Shown here one piece after another: positions 1 through 8,921 of a stretch of DNA of 64,000 nucleotides (position 1 is the first letter of the stretch; each line of letters begins with the position of its first letter). Source of the stretch: Hanamia caeni. Lineage in GTDB: Bacteria; Bacteroidota; Bacteroidia; Chitinophagales; Chitinophagaceae. Under the pieces are notes generated by a model, which searched no databases, had not been told where the DNA came from, and worked only from the letters and a program-made list of their open reading frames with translations. The DNA lies in the NCBI RefSeq assembly GCF_003721595.1, contig NZ_RJJR01000009.1, positions 124,001-188,000 of the forward strand. The letters run 5' to 3'. Both the position numbers and the translations under genes were made by a program.

Positions 1-426
1 TTCGTCAAGCCATGGGCTTATTACATATTTCTGTCCTAAAGTTTTGGCATCTTCAATAGTCTGCTTCCATTTGTCCGTAAAATCATTTTTGGAGACATCG
101 TAATCGCTGGCATTCATCACCGTGTGGCCACTTGGCATTTTCAACCCAAGCCCATCCAGTAATTTTTTAAATTCAAGTGGCGCATAGCCATAAAATTTCC
201 CATTGATATAATTGGCGTGCTCTACATTTTTATAGCCCATATCTGCAAGCTTTTTCAAAGTGCCCGCCGGGTCAGTTTTCATATCATCACGAACGGAATA
301 CAATTGCAATCCCAATATGTGACTGCCTTTGAAAGAAAAACTGTGCAATATATCTTTTGGCAAAAACATGGTTCCCGCCATAGTGAACGAACTGTTTTTG
401 ATAAACTTTCTCCTGGATAATTTCAT
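1..426 (-). CDS. sugar phosphate isomerase/epimerase, Tat-exported (3' end outside window)
   Basis: This is the first 142 codons of a minus-strand gene that runs off the left edge. The protein opens with SRRKFIKNS followed by a hydrophobic stretch, a good twin-arginine export signal. The mature part begins with GLQLYSVRDDMKTDP and continues with a G-Y-K-NVEHA segment, which is the usual start of the xylose-isomerase-like TIM barrel family seen in Bacteroidota. Members isomerise or epimerise sugars in the periplasm, often beside glycan degradation genes. The substrate cannot be told from this fragment. The start is the ATG directly before the arginine motif. Confidence 0.8.
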   Translation of the reverse strand, partial: MKLSRRKFIKNSSFTMAGTMFLPKDILHSFSFKGSHILGLQLYSVRDDMKTDPAGTLKKLADMGYKNVEHANYINGKFYGYAPLEFKKLLDGLGLKMPSGHTVMNASDYDVSKNDFTDKWKQTIEDAKTLGQKYVISPWLDE

Positions 427-613
427 AATAAACTTGTTTAAGTGAAGAGTTGAGTAGAATGACAATACAAAATAAAAATAGCTCTTTTTTCTTTGTTTAC
501 TGTTATTGTGCCAGAAAATAGAGATATGAATATTTTCCTTATTTTTTTTTGATGTTTTTCGTTATTTTCTCTCCTTCTTTTTTAATCCCTATATTGTAAT
601 TTAAAAAATTGGT

Positions 614-2701
614 ATGCCTGCTACAAAAATTTTTTTAATTGCCTGTTTGATTGTTTTCATAACCTCCTGCAATAATAACGGAACCAAAAGTGAATCACGG
701 AACGCCAGCGATTCCGCTACCGCCACAGTGTCTTATGATACCTCTTTCCAGGTAGCGGCGCAATCCTTTGCAGACATACAGGTATTGCGCTACGAAGCGC
801 CGGGATTCAACCAGTTAAGCCTGCAGCAAAAGCAGCTTGCTTACTATTTGTACGAAGCGGCGCTTGCGGGCCGTGATATTTTTTACGACCAAAAAAGCAA
901 GTATGGCATCATGCTTCGCAAAACGCTTGAAGCGATGTACACAACCTATACCGGTGATAAAACTTCAGAGGACTGGAAAAAATTTGAAACCTACTGTGGC
1001 CGTTTTTGGTTCAGCAACGGAAATCATCATCATTACAGCAATGATAAATTTTTGCCCGAATGTTCATCCGATTATTTTATATCGGTGGCCAAAGCCAGCG
1101 ATTCCACGCTGTTTCCTAAAAATGCAGGGGAAAGCATGGACGCATTTTTAGCAAGAATAAAACCAATCATTTATGATCCTAAAATAGAACCTAAACTAGT
1201 TGACCTTGATCCAAATGTGGATAATGTAAAAGCTTCGTCTGTCAATTTTTATGAAGGGGTAACTCAAAAGGAAGTAGAAGATTTTTATGCAAAATTTGAT
1301 TCAAAAGGAAACCAGCCGCAGTGGGGGCTTAACAGTAAAGTAATAAAAGACAGTTTAGGAAAAGTGGTAGAAAAGGTATGGAAAGCAGGTGGCATGTATT
1401 CTTCGGCCATCGAAAAAATAATCGGATGGCTTGAAAAAGCAATCACCGTAGCTGAGGATGCAAACCAGAAAGCCGCTTTGCAATTGTTAGTACAATATTA
1501 TAAAACAGGCGACCTGCACACGTGGGATGATTATAACATTGCCTGGGTAAAAGATATCAACAGCAGGCTGGATGCGGTAAACGGTTTTATAGAAGTTTAT
1601 TTTGATCCGCTGGCAAGAAAAGGAAGCTGGGAAAGTGTTGTATCAATGAAAGACCTTGCGGCTACCAAAACTATAGAAAAAATAGCCTCACAGGCGCAAT
1701 GGTTTGAAGACCATTCTCCGATTTTACCTGAAGATAAAAAGAAAAATGTGAAAGGAATTATTGCAAAAGCCATTACTGTAATTGTTGAAGGCGGAAGCGC
1801 CACTCCCTCCACTCCTATTGGCATTAATCTTCCCAACAATGAATGGATAAGGCAGCAGCATGGCTCCAAATCGGTTTCCTTAAGCAACATCGTACATGCT
1901 TATAATGTAGCCGGCGCTTCAAGTGGCATGCTTGATGAATTTGCATTAAATGATTCAGTAAAAAACAATATAAAAAAATGGGGCAGCCTCGCGGCAGATT
2001 TGCATACTGACATGCACGAAGCAATCGGGCATGCTTCCGGCCAGTTGAATCCCGGCGTGGCCACTCCGGATAAAACCTTAAAGACGTATGCTTCCGCTCT
2101 TGAAGAAGCGCGTGCCGATTTGGTAGGTTTATATTTTATCATGGATCCGAAATTGATTGAATTAGGCGTGATGCCAACACTGGATGTTGGAAAAGCAGAA
2201 TACGATTCTTACATGATGAACGGATTGATGACGCAACTGGTACGTCTCAATCCCGGGGCCAACCTGGAAGAAGCACACATGCGCAACCGTCAACTGAACG
2301 CAATGTGGGCTTATGAAAAAGGTAAAAAGGATAACGTGGTAGAATTTGTAAAAAAAGATGGAAAAACGTATGTGAAGATTAATGATTACAATAAACTACG
2401 CGAATTATTCGGGCAATTGCTTCGCGAAATACAGCGCATTAAATCGCAGGGAGATTACCAGGCTGGCAAGAATCTTATTGAAACGTATGGCGTAAAAGTT
2501 GACCCGGCATTGCATAAGGAGGTGTTGGAGCGATATAAAAAATTAAACATCAAGCCTTACAAGGGATTTATTCAGCCGAAACTGGTGCCCGTAATGGATG
2601 GCGACAAAATTGCAGATGTAAAAATCGAATATCCAACTAACTTTTTTGACCAGATGATAGAATACGGAAAAGACTATTCGTTTCTTCCTTTGGATAATTA
2701 G
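614..2701 (+). CDS. dipeptidyl peptidase III (M49) lipoprotein
   Basis: This is a zinc aminopeptidase that removes dipeptides from peptide N-termini. The 695-residue length suits family M49. The signature HEAIGH is at residues 468-473 (HEXXGH form), and the second zinc and catalytic segment EEARAD starts at residue 497. The N-terminus is a lipoprotein signal peptide ending ITSC followed by N/S/T-rich linker residues, so the enzyme should be anchored in the envelope and take part in peptide scavenging. It stands alone: an unrelated gene diverges upstream and the FadL-like gene converges downstream. Homologues are sometimes mislabelled dihydrofolate reductase; no such fold is visible here. Confidence 0.88.
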   Translation: MPATKIFLIACLIVFITSCNNNGTKSESRNASDSATATVSYDTSFQVAAQSFADIQVLRYEAPGFNQLSLQQKQLAYYLYEAALAGRDIFYDQKSKYGIMLRKTLEAMYTTYTGDKTSEDWKKFETYCGRFWFSNGNHHHYSNDKFLPECSSDYFISVAKASDSTLFPKNAGESMDAFLARIKPIIYDPKIEPKLVDLDPNVDNVKASSVNFYEGVTQKEVEDFYAKFDSKGNQPQWGLNSKVIKDSLGKVVEKVWKAGGMYSSAIEKIIGWLEKAITVAEDANQKAALQLLVQYYKTGDLHTWDDYNIAWVKDINSRLDAVNGFIEVYFDPLARKGSWESVVSMKDLAATKTIEKIASQAQWFEDHSPILPEDKKKNVKGIIAKAITVIVEGGSATPSTPIGINLPNNEWIRQQHGSKSVSLSNIVHAYNVAGASSGMLDEFALNDSVKNNIKKWGSLAADLHTDMHEAIGHASGQLNPGVATPDKTLKTYASALEEARADLVGLYFIMDPKLIELGVMPTLDVGKAEYDSYMMNGLMTQLVRLNPGANLEEAHMRNRQLNAMWAYEKGKKDNVVEFVKKDGKTYVKINDYNKLRELFGQLLREIQRIKSQGDYQAGKNLIETYGVKVDPALHKEVLERYKKLNIKPYKGFIQPKLVPVMDGDKIADVKIEYPTNFFDQMIEYGKDYSFLPLDN

Positions 2702-2740
2702 CTGCAATAAGAACGGCAGTCAATTTTTACTTGTAGTAAA

Positions 2741-2780
2741 CTAATAAACAATTCCAATTTTAATTCTGATTGTTTATTGG
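2741..2780. terminator. possible bidirectional terminator between convergent genes
   Basis: The arms at 2743-2752 and 2769-2778 are perfectly complementary (AATAAACAAT and its complement), and one G-U pair plus one C-G pair extend the stem outward. The 16-nt loop and AT-only stem make it weak. Its position between two convergent genes is the main support. Confidence 0.3.
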
Positions 2781-2855
2781 TAAATTGATCAGGTTATCCA
2801 AAATGAAGAGTGTTCTGCGAAATGCCGGATCTATCCAAAAAATTCTTTTATGGTT

Positions 2856-4391
2856 TTAAAATTTAAATCCTATAGTAGCAACTATATTTCCTCCATTGTT
2901 TTTAATGATTGCCGGTACATTGGGCTTATCCTGCAACCGGTAAGGAAAGTCAACATCTTTATACATGGAATACACATAGGCGAGGTCAAGAAAAATTCCT
3001 TTATTGCGATAACCAACACCGCCGGTAACTTTTACCACATCTGAAGATTGTGACTGGTACGGATTGCCATAGTATGCGCCGCCAAGCCTTACCATAAAGG
3101 TATTGAGTTTCATTTCTCCGCCTAAGCGCACATTCACAGTGCTTTTATAAAGCTCATCAAGCGTTTTGTTTAAATTATTATAATAATCAGCAGCCGAAGC
3201 GTCGTTGCTTACATCATGAAAGGCTACCGATGTATAATCTACATATTCAACGTCTGCAGTGATGAAGCCCTTTTGAGTTTGGACATCTTCAAGGTTAGAG
3301 CCAAAAATATAAGTACCGCTTAGTATTGCGCGCCATGGTGTAGTCAGATTGTATTTTGATTCGAGCGGCTGGCCATTGGTTAAATCAGTGGAGCTTTGTC
3401 GCTTTACACCGGCGCCTCCATAACCTTCGAGATCGGTAATCACTTCAGTAGTGTAATCATCCGTTAGCTGGTAAGTGGTAGGTGAATGAAATGCCAGGCC
3501 AAGCCTAACATTTTCCACGGGTTTAAATATAACGCCCAGTTTCGCATTGATGCCTACACCTTTTGTTCGTAAACTTTCATTTACTTCAAAATAATTGAAA
3601 TTGTTATTTGCATTGGCGGAGGCATCGCTTTCTTTAAAAGATGCAGTGCGCTCATAATTTAGAAACGGTACAGAAACTGTTGCACCAAAAAACCATTTTT
3701 CCTGCAAATTCAAACCCATTCCCAATGAGAAGTCTGTAATGCCTCCTGTTGTATTAATTGTATTCTCCTGGTTCAACCCTGTGCCCGGATTGGCCAGCGT
3801 TCTGTATCCATTCAACGAGCCGTCAGGTGCCTGTAAGGTATCAATAAGGTACGTATTAAAGGCAAGGCTGCTCCCATAAGGATAATTACTTGCTGCAGCG
3901 TTCGGATCTGTAACTTTATCATTTACCAATTCTTCCAAGTATTTTTCGGAATAAGAAGAATTTTTATTGGTTCCTTTATAAAAAATGTGGTTATTAAAAT
4001 CCGCTAACTTGTTCACGCCAATGCCAAACGAAATGCTCTTTACACTTTGGCTGCGGGTAGGGCCGCCAAATACAAATCCGGATGCCCCAAGATTAAAATT
4101 GTTTTCCGTAGCACTTGCGGAATTACCCAGGTAAGTAGAGTTAGGTTTTTTAAAAGACAAAGAGGGCGTTAACAGAAAATCACCGCTTTTATAAAACCCC
4201 AGCCCGGCAGGATTTATAAATAATGAAGAAAACTCGCCTCCCAGCGAGGCACCTGCACCACCGATTGCCTGGTTGCGCGCTGTACCACCTGGTTGAGTCA
4301 GATAAGAATACCTTAGCGCGTCTTCAGGAGCCTGGGCAAAAGAAAAACTGATGGCTAATGAAAAAAAAACTAATAAAGAAAATGATTTCAT
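2856..4391 (-). CDS. FadL/OmpP1-family outer membrane transport protein
   Basis: This is a predicted outer membrane beta-barrel of the OMPP1/FadL/TodX family, which takes up hydrophobic compounds. A signal peptide (MKSFSLLVFF...SFAQ) precedes a conserved N-terminal block: ALRYSYLTQPGGTARNQAIG, then GGAGASLGGEFSSLFINPAGL. In this family that block forms the hatch. The remaining ~430 residues alternate polar and aromatic residues and end in IVATIGFKF, a typical barrel-closing strand with a terminal Phe. The length of 511 residues is normal. The substrate is unknown; Bacteroidota homologues are often called hemin receptors without proof. It lies downstream of a Tyr-rich lipoprotein gene on the same strand, with a hairpin between them. 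Confidence 0.85.
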   Translation of the reverse strand: MKSFSLLVFFSLAISFSFAQAPEDALRYSYLTQPGGTARNQAIGGAGASLGGEFSSLFINPAGLGFYKSGDFLLTPSLSFKKPNSTYLGNSASATENNFNLGASGFVFGGPTRSQSVKSISFGIGVNKLADFNNHIFYKGTNKNSSYSEKYLEELVNDKVTDPNAAASNYPYGSSLAFNTYLIDTLQAPDGSLNGYRTLANPGTGLNQENTINTTGGITDFSLGMGLNLQEKWFFGATVSVPFLNYERTASFKESDASANANNNFNYFEVNESLRTKGVGINAKLGVIFKPVENVRLGLAFHSPTTYQLTDDYTTEVITDLEGYGGAGVKRQSSTDLTNGQPLESKYNLTTPWRAILSGTYIFGSNLEDVQTQKGFITADVEYVDYTSVAFHDVSNDASAADYYNNLNKTLDELYKSTVNVRLGGEMKLNTFMVRLGGAYYGNPYQSQSSDVVKVTGGVGYRNKGIFLDLAYVYSMYKDVDFPYRLQDKPNVPAIIKNNGGNIVATIGFKF

Positions 4392-4444
4392 AGTAAACGA
4401 ATAAATAATTCAATTTTTAAATTTATACGGATCGGTTTTCACCT

Positions 4445-4479
4445 TTTAAAAAGGGATGAAAAAATCATCCCTTTTTAAA
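4445..4479 (-). terminator. rho-independent-type hairpin after the Tyr-rich lipoprotein gene
   Basis: A perfect 15-bp inverted repeat occupies 4445-4459 and 4465-4479, with an A5/T5 loop. The core pairs GGGATGA with TCATCCC, flanked by A/T runs that give a U-rich tail on the minus strand. It starts 18 bases past the stop of the upstream minus-strand lipoprotein gene and before the FadL-like gene, so it should end or attenuate transcription there. Confidence 0.7.
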
Positions 4480-4497
4480 CATTTTTATCTGGTCAAC

Positions 4498-5439
4498 TTA
4501 TCTTCTAAACGTTCTAACCGGGGCGCTGCTGCTTCCGCTTCCTGATGACGAGGAAGAAGATGAACTGGATGGAGTGCTTGGGCTAAAACTTCTCGTAGGA
4601 GCTTCGTAGGAATTACTTCTCCTTTCGTTATTATTGTTGTTGTTATAAGTATTCCGCTCTGTGTTATTATTGTAGTAAGAAGACCTGCGGTTATTATCAC
4701 TGTTGCTTCTTCTTACTTCCCTGCGTGAACTGTTTGCAGAAGGAGTATAAGAATTACGCTCGGATGGAGAAAAAACTCTTCTTATCACCCTACCCATTCC
4801 TGTCCCGTTTGATTCTGGAGCTACGCCGGTTTGGGTATTTCTAATAGGCTGAACACTTCCCGACTCATTGTTTCTGTTTAGATTATTCGTATAGCCTCCT
4901 AAATTATATCTTCTTGCTCCCGTGTTGGTATTTATTGGTTTTGAATAAAAATTAATGGAAGAGTAGAAGGGTGAATATCCATATCCAAAAGGAGAATAAC
5001 CATAACCTCCATAGTAAGGATTATAAAGTGAATACGGATTGTAAAAACTTAATCCGTTATATCCAAAGTCATCAAAATAAGGGTTATACATTCCTTTCAT
5101 TCCAAACGGGCTGTAGCCATAATAACTATTATATCCATACGGATTATAAAGGCTGTTATACGGATAATAAGAATAAGGACTGTATCCGAAACCAAGGCTT
5201 AGCGACAATGGCGCGCGGTATGCAGGATTCTCAATTCCTCTTCTTATATTATAATCTTCTTCATTATTTCTGTAGTAATATGAATCCTGGTCGTCGCCAT
5301 TTGAATGAGATACATATTCATTTGGCTGCGGAGCTGGAGAAAAATATACATCATCCGGCGTTTGTCCCGAGCGATACGCAGTGCTACAGCTGCTTAAGAC
5401 AGCGATGGAGCCCGCAAAAAGTAAATATTTTATTTTCAT
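4498..5439 (-). CDS. Tyr/Asn/Ser-rich lipoprotein, low complexity
   Basis: The function is unknown. The 313-residue protein starts with a clear lipoprotein signal (KYLLFAGSIAVLSSC). A charged stretch follows, then about 100 residues built from tandem Tyr-Asn-Pro-Tyr-Gly-type units (residues ~75-170). After that comes an Arg/Asn/Ser-rich region and a polyserine tail before PVRTFRR. This composition suggests an extended surface-exposed or matrix-like protein rather than an enzyme. Its mRNA probably ends at the hairpin just downstream. The opposite strand is also open here, but only because the repeats leave few stops, and that frame has no protein-like character. Confidence 0.75.
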   Translation of the reverse strand: MKIKYLLFAGSIAVLSSCSTAYRSGQTPDDVYFSPAPQPNEYVSHSNGDDQDSYYYRNNEEDYNIRRGIENPAYRAPLSLSLGFGYSPYSYYPYNSLYNPYGYNSYYGYSPFGMKGMYNPYFDDFGYNGLSFYNPYSLYNPYYGGYGYSPFGYGYSPFYSSINFYSKPINTNTGARRYNLGGYTNNLNRNNESGSVQPIRNTQTGVAPESNGTGMGRVIRRVFSPSERNSYTPSANSSRREVRRSNSDNNRRSSYYNNNTERNTYNNNNNNERRSNSYEAPTRSFSPSTPSSSSSSSSSGSGSSSAPVRTFRR

Positions 5440-5608
5440 GGCGTTGATTTTTAGAAGTTAAACAAGGAAGCTTATTTTTGCGCCTTCTTTCTGTAAATTT
5501 AAGAAATATACTTTATTATTTACGCATTCATTTTATGAACGGTTGTTAATTTATTAAAATTAATTTATCTCAATTTGAAGCAAACTATTTATAAAAATAA
5601 AAGTTATA

Positions 5609-7084
5609 ATGAATAAGGAAATTACGCCGAGGGACAAAGATTATTCGCAATGGTACAATGATATAATTTTAAAGGCAGGGCTTGCAGATTATAGTGCAGT
5701 TCGCGGGTGTATGGTCATAAAGCCTTATGGGTTTGCCCTTTGGGAAAATATGCAAAGCCAGCTTGATAAACGCTTTAAGGAAACAGGCCATCAGAATGCC
5801 TACTTCCCTCTTTTTATTCCCAAAAGTTTTTTGAGCAGAGAAGCAGCACATATTGAGGGCTTTGCAAAGGAATGTGCGGTAGTTACGCATTACCGTTTAA
5901 AAAACGATGAATCCGGATCCGGGATTATTGTAGACCCTGAAGCCAAGCTGGAAGAAGAATTGATTGTGAGGCCCACCTCAGAAACTATCATCTGGAATAC
6001 TTATAAAACGTGGATACAATCGTACCGCGATCTGCCCTTGCTGATAAATCAATGGGCCAATGTGGTCAGATGGGAAATGCGCACCAGGCTCTTTTTGCGC
6101 ACTACTGAATTTCTTTGGCAGGAAGGTCATACCGCTCATGCTACCTCAGAAGAGGCTATTGCCGAAACGATGCAAATGCTGAATGTATACGCAGAATTTG
6201 CGGAAGAGTGGATGGCGATGCCGGTAATCCGCGGAGTTAAAAGCGAGAACGAGCGGTTCGCAGGTGCGGTGGACACCTTCTGCATCGAGGCGATGATGCA
6301 GGATGGAAAAGCGTTGCAGGCTGGCACCTCACATTTTCTGGGTCAAAATTTTGCCAAAGCGTTTGATGTAAAATTCAGTGACAAACAAAATCAATTAGAT
6401 TATGTGTGGGCTACAAGCTGGGGAGTAAGCACGCGCCTGATTGGTGCATTGGTAATGGCGCACAGCGACGATGATGGTTTGGTACTGCCTCCAAAATTGG
6501 CGCCGATCCAGGTTGTGGTGATTCCTATTTTTAAGGGCGATGAGCAAAAGAAAGCCATAGACGAAAAAGTCATGCCTTTATTAGAAGATTTTAAAGCGCT
6601 TGGTATTTCTGTAAAATATGATGATGACGAAAGCTCGCGCCCCGGCTGGAAATTTGCTGAATACGAAATGAAGGGAGTGCCCGTGAGAATTGCTATTGGC
6701 GCCAGGGATTTGGAAAAAAATGTAGCTGAAGTAGCCCGCCGGGATACCAAAGCAAAAGAATCTGTGTCGCTTGATGGCCTTGCCAATACCGTTCACGTTT
6801 TGCTCAATGCGATTCAAAATTCTATCTTTCAAAAAGCAAAAGATTTTCGTGATAGCCGTATTACAAAAGCCGATAGCTGGGAAGACTTTATGGAAATCCT
6901 TGATGGAAAAGGAGGCTTCGTTTCAGCGCATTGGGACGGAACTGCCGGGACTGAAGAAAAAATTAAAGAACTCAGTAAGGCTACCATAAGATGCATTCCA
7001 TTGGACAATCCGGCAGAAGAAGGAAAAGATATTTTGACCGGAAAGCCAAGTATACAAAGGGTTTTATTTGCGAGGGCTTATTAA
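5609..7084 (+). CDS. proS: prolyl-tRNA synthetase, archaeal/eukaryotic type
   Basis: This enzyme charges tRNA-Pro with proline. At 491 residues it is the short ProS type 3 form without the bacterial editing insertion. Class II motif 2 is visible as [20 protein letters not shown] near residues 158-177, and the preceding PTSETIIW segment (about residue 121) is the proline and ATP pocket. The anticodon-binding domain starts near [11 protein letters not shown] and is followed by the C-terminal domain ending FARAY. The start [18 protein letters not shown] matches the family. It is expressed alone. Confidence 0.96.
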   Translation: MNKEITPRDKDYSQWYNDIILKAGLADYSAVRGCMVIKPYGFALWENMQSQLDKRFKETGHQNAYFPLFIPKSFLSREAAHIEGFAKECAVVTHYRLKNDESGSGIIVDPEAKLEEELIVRPTSETIIWNTYKTWIQSYRDLPLLINQWANVVRWEMRTRLFLRTTEFLWQEGHTAHATSEEAIAETMQMLNVYAEFAEEWMAMPVIRGVKSENERFAGAVDTFCIEAMMQDGKALQAGTSHFLGQNFAKAFDVKFSDKQNQLDYVWATSWGVSTRLIGALVMAHSDDDGLVLPPKLAPIQVVVIPIFKGDEQKKAIDEKVMPLLEDFKALGISVKYDDDESSRPGWKFAEYEMKGVPVRIAIGARDLEKNVAEVARRDTKAKESVSLDGLANTVHVLLNAIQNSIFQKAKDFRDSRITKADSWEDFMEILDGKGGFVSAHWDGTAGTEEKIKELSKATIRCIPLDNPAEEGKDILTGKPSIQRVLFARAY

Positions 7085-7133
7085 TTTATCTGGAATCCAA
7101 TTTTTAAAGTTTTCTAAAACCGCTTTACGTGTT

Positions 7134-7520
7134 TTACTCGTTTAATTCTTTCTCCTTAATGTCAGCTTCTATTTTTTCATTTTTTAAACCAACGCGAACA
7201 AAGCCGTACAGGCTCATGTAGATGTTAGAAATCCAGACCAACGCAAATCCTGCAATGATGTATCCTCTCCAATCATCAAATAGCAATTTGTATCTGGTGA
7301 TTATCAAAAACAAAATTGTTACATAATGCGAGAAGCAATACTCGCAGGTAAAGACATAAAAAAACTTTCGGCTGAGTAATTTTTTAGATTTTTTCGACCT
7401 CGTTACGCAATATTCCCTGGGTTCTTTAAAAATTTCTTCATGAGTAACCGTCCATGCAATGCAGGCAATGGCCAGGGGCAACAAAAAAAGGACATCTAAT
7501 TGCACAGGAACTTCCATCAT
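7134..7520 (-). CDS. small membrane protein, function unknown
   Basis: I do not recognise this family with certainty. The 128 residues include a hydrophobic N-terminal segment (VLFLLPLAIACIAWTV), a CEYC-F-S-H motif near residue 55 and two further membrane helices (VTILFLIITRY and GYIIAGFALVWISNIYMSLYGF), followed by a charged tail. The CxxC-containing membrane design resembles small DUF1360-like proteins, but that assignment is only a guess. It is the first of three minus-strand genes read away from proS, with about 70 bases before the next. Confidence 0.6.
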   Translation of the reverse strand: MMEVPVQLDVLFLLPLAIACIAWTVTHEEIFKEPREYCVTRSKKSKKLLSRKFFYVFTCEYCFSHYVTILFLIITRYKLLFDDWRGYIIAGFALVWISNIYMSLYGFVRVGLKNEKIEADIKEKELNE

Positions 7521-7587
7521 TGTCAGAAGAATTCTTTAATTCGAATAAATAATAAAATACATGCCAGCTTTTACAAAATGACTTCTG

Positions 7588-8004
7588 CTATTCATCCTTT
7601 ATTATTGAAAGCGTTTTTGCATCTCTTTCCCCGTTAAAAAATTTTTTCAAGGCAGATTCAAAAACCGGATCCGCACCCGGCAGTGAAGCAAACAACGTCA
7701 TTGAGGATTTTAATTTTACATCATCCGGGCTGCCGAAAATTTCATGCGCATTATTTGAAGGCAGGTCTATCAGTGCATTGGTGATTTCCTTTAATCTTTT
7801 TCCTAACAGTGGATGCTGCAAATACTGCCGCGCCTCTTGCAAATTTTTTATAGCATACAATTTTGATGTGGCGCTAAATCCAAGCCCCTGAATTTGTGGA
7901 AAAATATACCACATCCAATGAGATTGTTTTCTTCCTCTTTTAATTTCCGAAAGGGCAGTTTCATAATCGCTTTGTTGCGCATCTATAAATCTTTGTAATG
8001 ACAT
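7588..8004 (-). CDS. DUF1810 family protein
   Basis: The 138-residue cytosolic protein matches DUF1810 from end to end: an N-terminal RFIDAQQSDYETALSEIKRGRKQSHWMWYIFPQI pattern (given here in pieces: SLQRFID, GRKQSHWMWYIFPQ), the GLGFSATSKLYAI segment and the LGKRLKEIT...FGSPDDVKLKSSMTLF region. The family has no proven biochemical role; structures show a small alpha-helical fold. It lies 8 bases downstream of the YdcF-like gene on the same strand and is probably cotranscribed with it. Confidence 0.85.
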   Translation of the reverse strand: MSLQRFIDAQQSDYETALSEIKRGRKQSHWMWYIFPQIQGLGFSATSKLYAIKNLQEARQYLQHPLLGKRLKEITNALIDLPSNNAHEIFGSPDDVKLKSSMTLFASLPGADPVFESALKKFFNGERDAKTLSIIKDE

Positions 8005-8012
8005 CTTATTAA

Positions 8013-8666
8013 TTAGGTTTCTTTCATTAAATGTTTGTCAAACCCAAGTGCCACCAGCTTTTCAAAAGCCTCCCACACATCTTCGGGAATTTCCTGGTAA
8101 ACCTGGAAGCCTTTTGCCGGGTACATTTTAATGCGTTGCAAATCTCCTACCATAATGTGAATCACCCGTTCCATTGGGATTTCCTCATTGGGATATTCTT
8201 CAAAAGAAATGCGGGGCGAAGTGACGAGTAACTTTTTGTGAGGCCAGTGTTTTTTGAAAGTAGCAAAAGACCTTCGCTCCATGTAAGGCTTCTGCACCAC
8301 GATAAAACTGTTGGGTTCCAATCCTTTTTCCTCTAATAATTTTTGTGTAAAAAGAATATTTTCTCCCGTGTTGGTCGATTTGTTTTCAATAAGAATCGCA
8401 TTTGCAGGAACTCCTTTTTCGATGGCAATAGCGGCAAATTTGTCCGCTTCTTTTTCAGTCCAGATTTCCTGCGTAAAATTTCCAAGTCCGCCAGACATAA
8501 TCATTAGCGGGGCAAATCCCTGTAAATACAGCTCAGCAGCCCGTTCGGGCACACGAAGGTCATGGCTTCCCAAAGTAAGAATACAATCGGCTTTCTCTAT
8601 TTTATTATTCAGCAAGTGGTAATCCCAAAGTTTTTTCCCAAGAGAAAGAATTTCTTTATTCAGCAT
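8013..8666 (-). CDS. YdcF family (DUF218) protein
   Basis: This is a soluble DUF218/YdcF-like protein of 217 residues. The N-terminal strand ADCILTLGSHDLRVPERAAELYLQG is followed by PLMIMSGGLGNF, TEADKFAAIAIEKGVP and NKSTNTGENI, all hallmark segments of the family. YdcF of E. coli binds S-adenosylmethionine, and related proteins act in the envelope. This copy has no signal peptide or membrane helix and is therefore expected to be cytosolic. It heads a likely two-gene unit with the DUF1810 gene. Confidence 0.88.
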   Translation of the reverse strand: MLNKEILSLGKKLWDYHLLNNKIEKADCILTLGSHDLRVPERAAELYLQGFAPLMIMSGGLGNFTQEIWTEKEADKFAAIAIEKGVPANAILIENKSTNTGENILFTQKLLEEKGLEPNSFIVVQKPYMERRSFATFKKHWPHKKLLVTSPRISFEEYPNEEIPMERVIHIMVGDLQRIKMYPAKGFQVYQEIPEDVWEAFEKLVALGFDKHLMKET

Positions 8667-8921
8667 GAAACAAAATTATTGAAAGGATGTATAAGAAAAT
8701 AAAATAATCCGGAATGGCAGTAAAAGGAAAAATAACCGGGATTTTTATTTTCCACTTTTCCGGCTCAATAAAATATATAGGCACTTCTTTTTTTAAACTC
8801 TTTTAAATTTTTATATTTACGTCCATGCCAATACAGCATCCTTACATTAAGCTATGAGAAAGTTTCCCTTTGAAAACAGAATTTTTTAAACCTTTTGTTG
8901 TAAAAAATAAATCGATTTAGT

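Noticed and set aside
4971..5447. Long open frame on the plus strand opposite the Tyr-rich lipoprotein.
   Set aside because: The frame is an echo of Tyr/Asn codon repeats on the other strand; composition is unlike a protein and no start context is seen.
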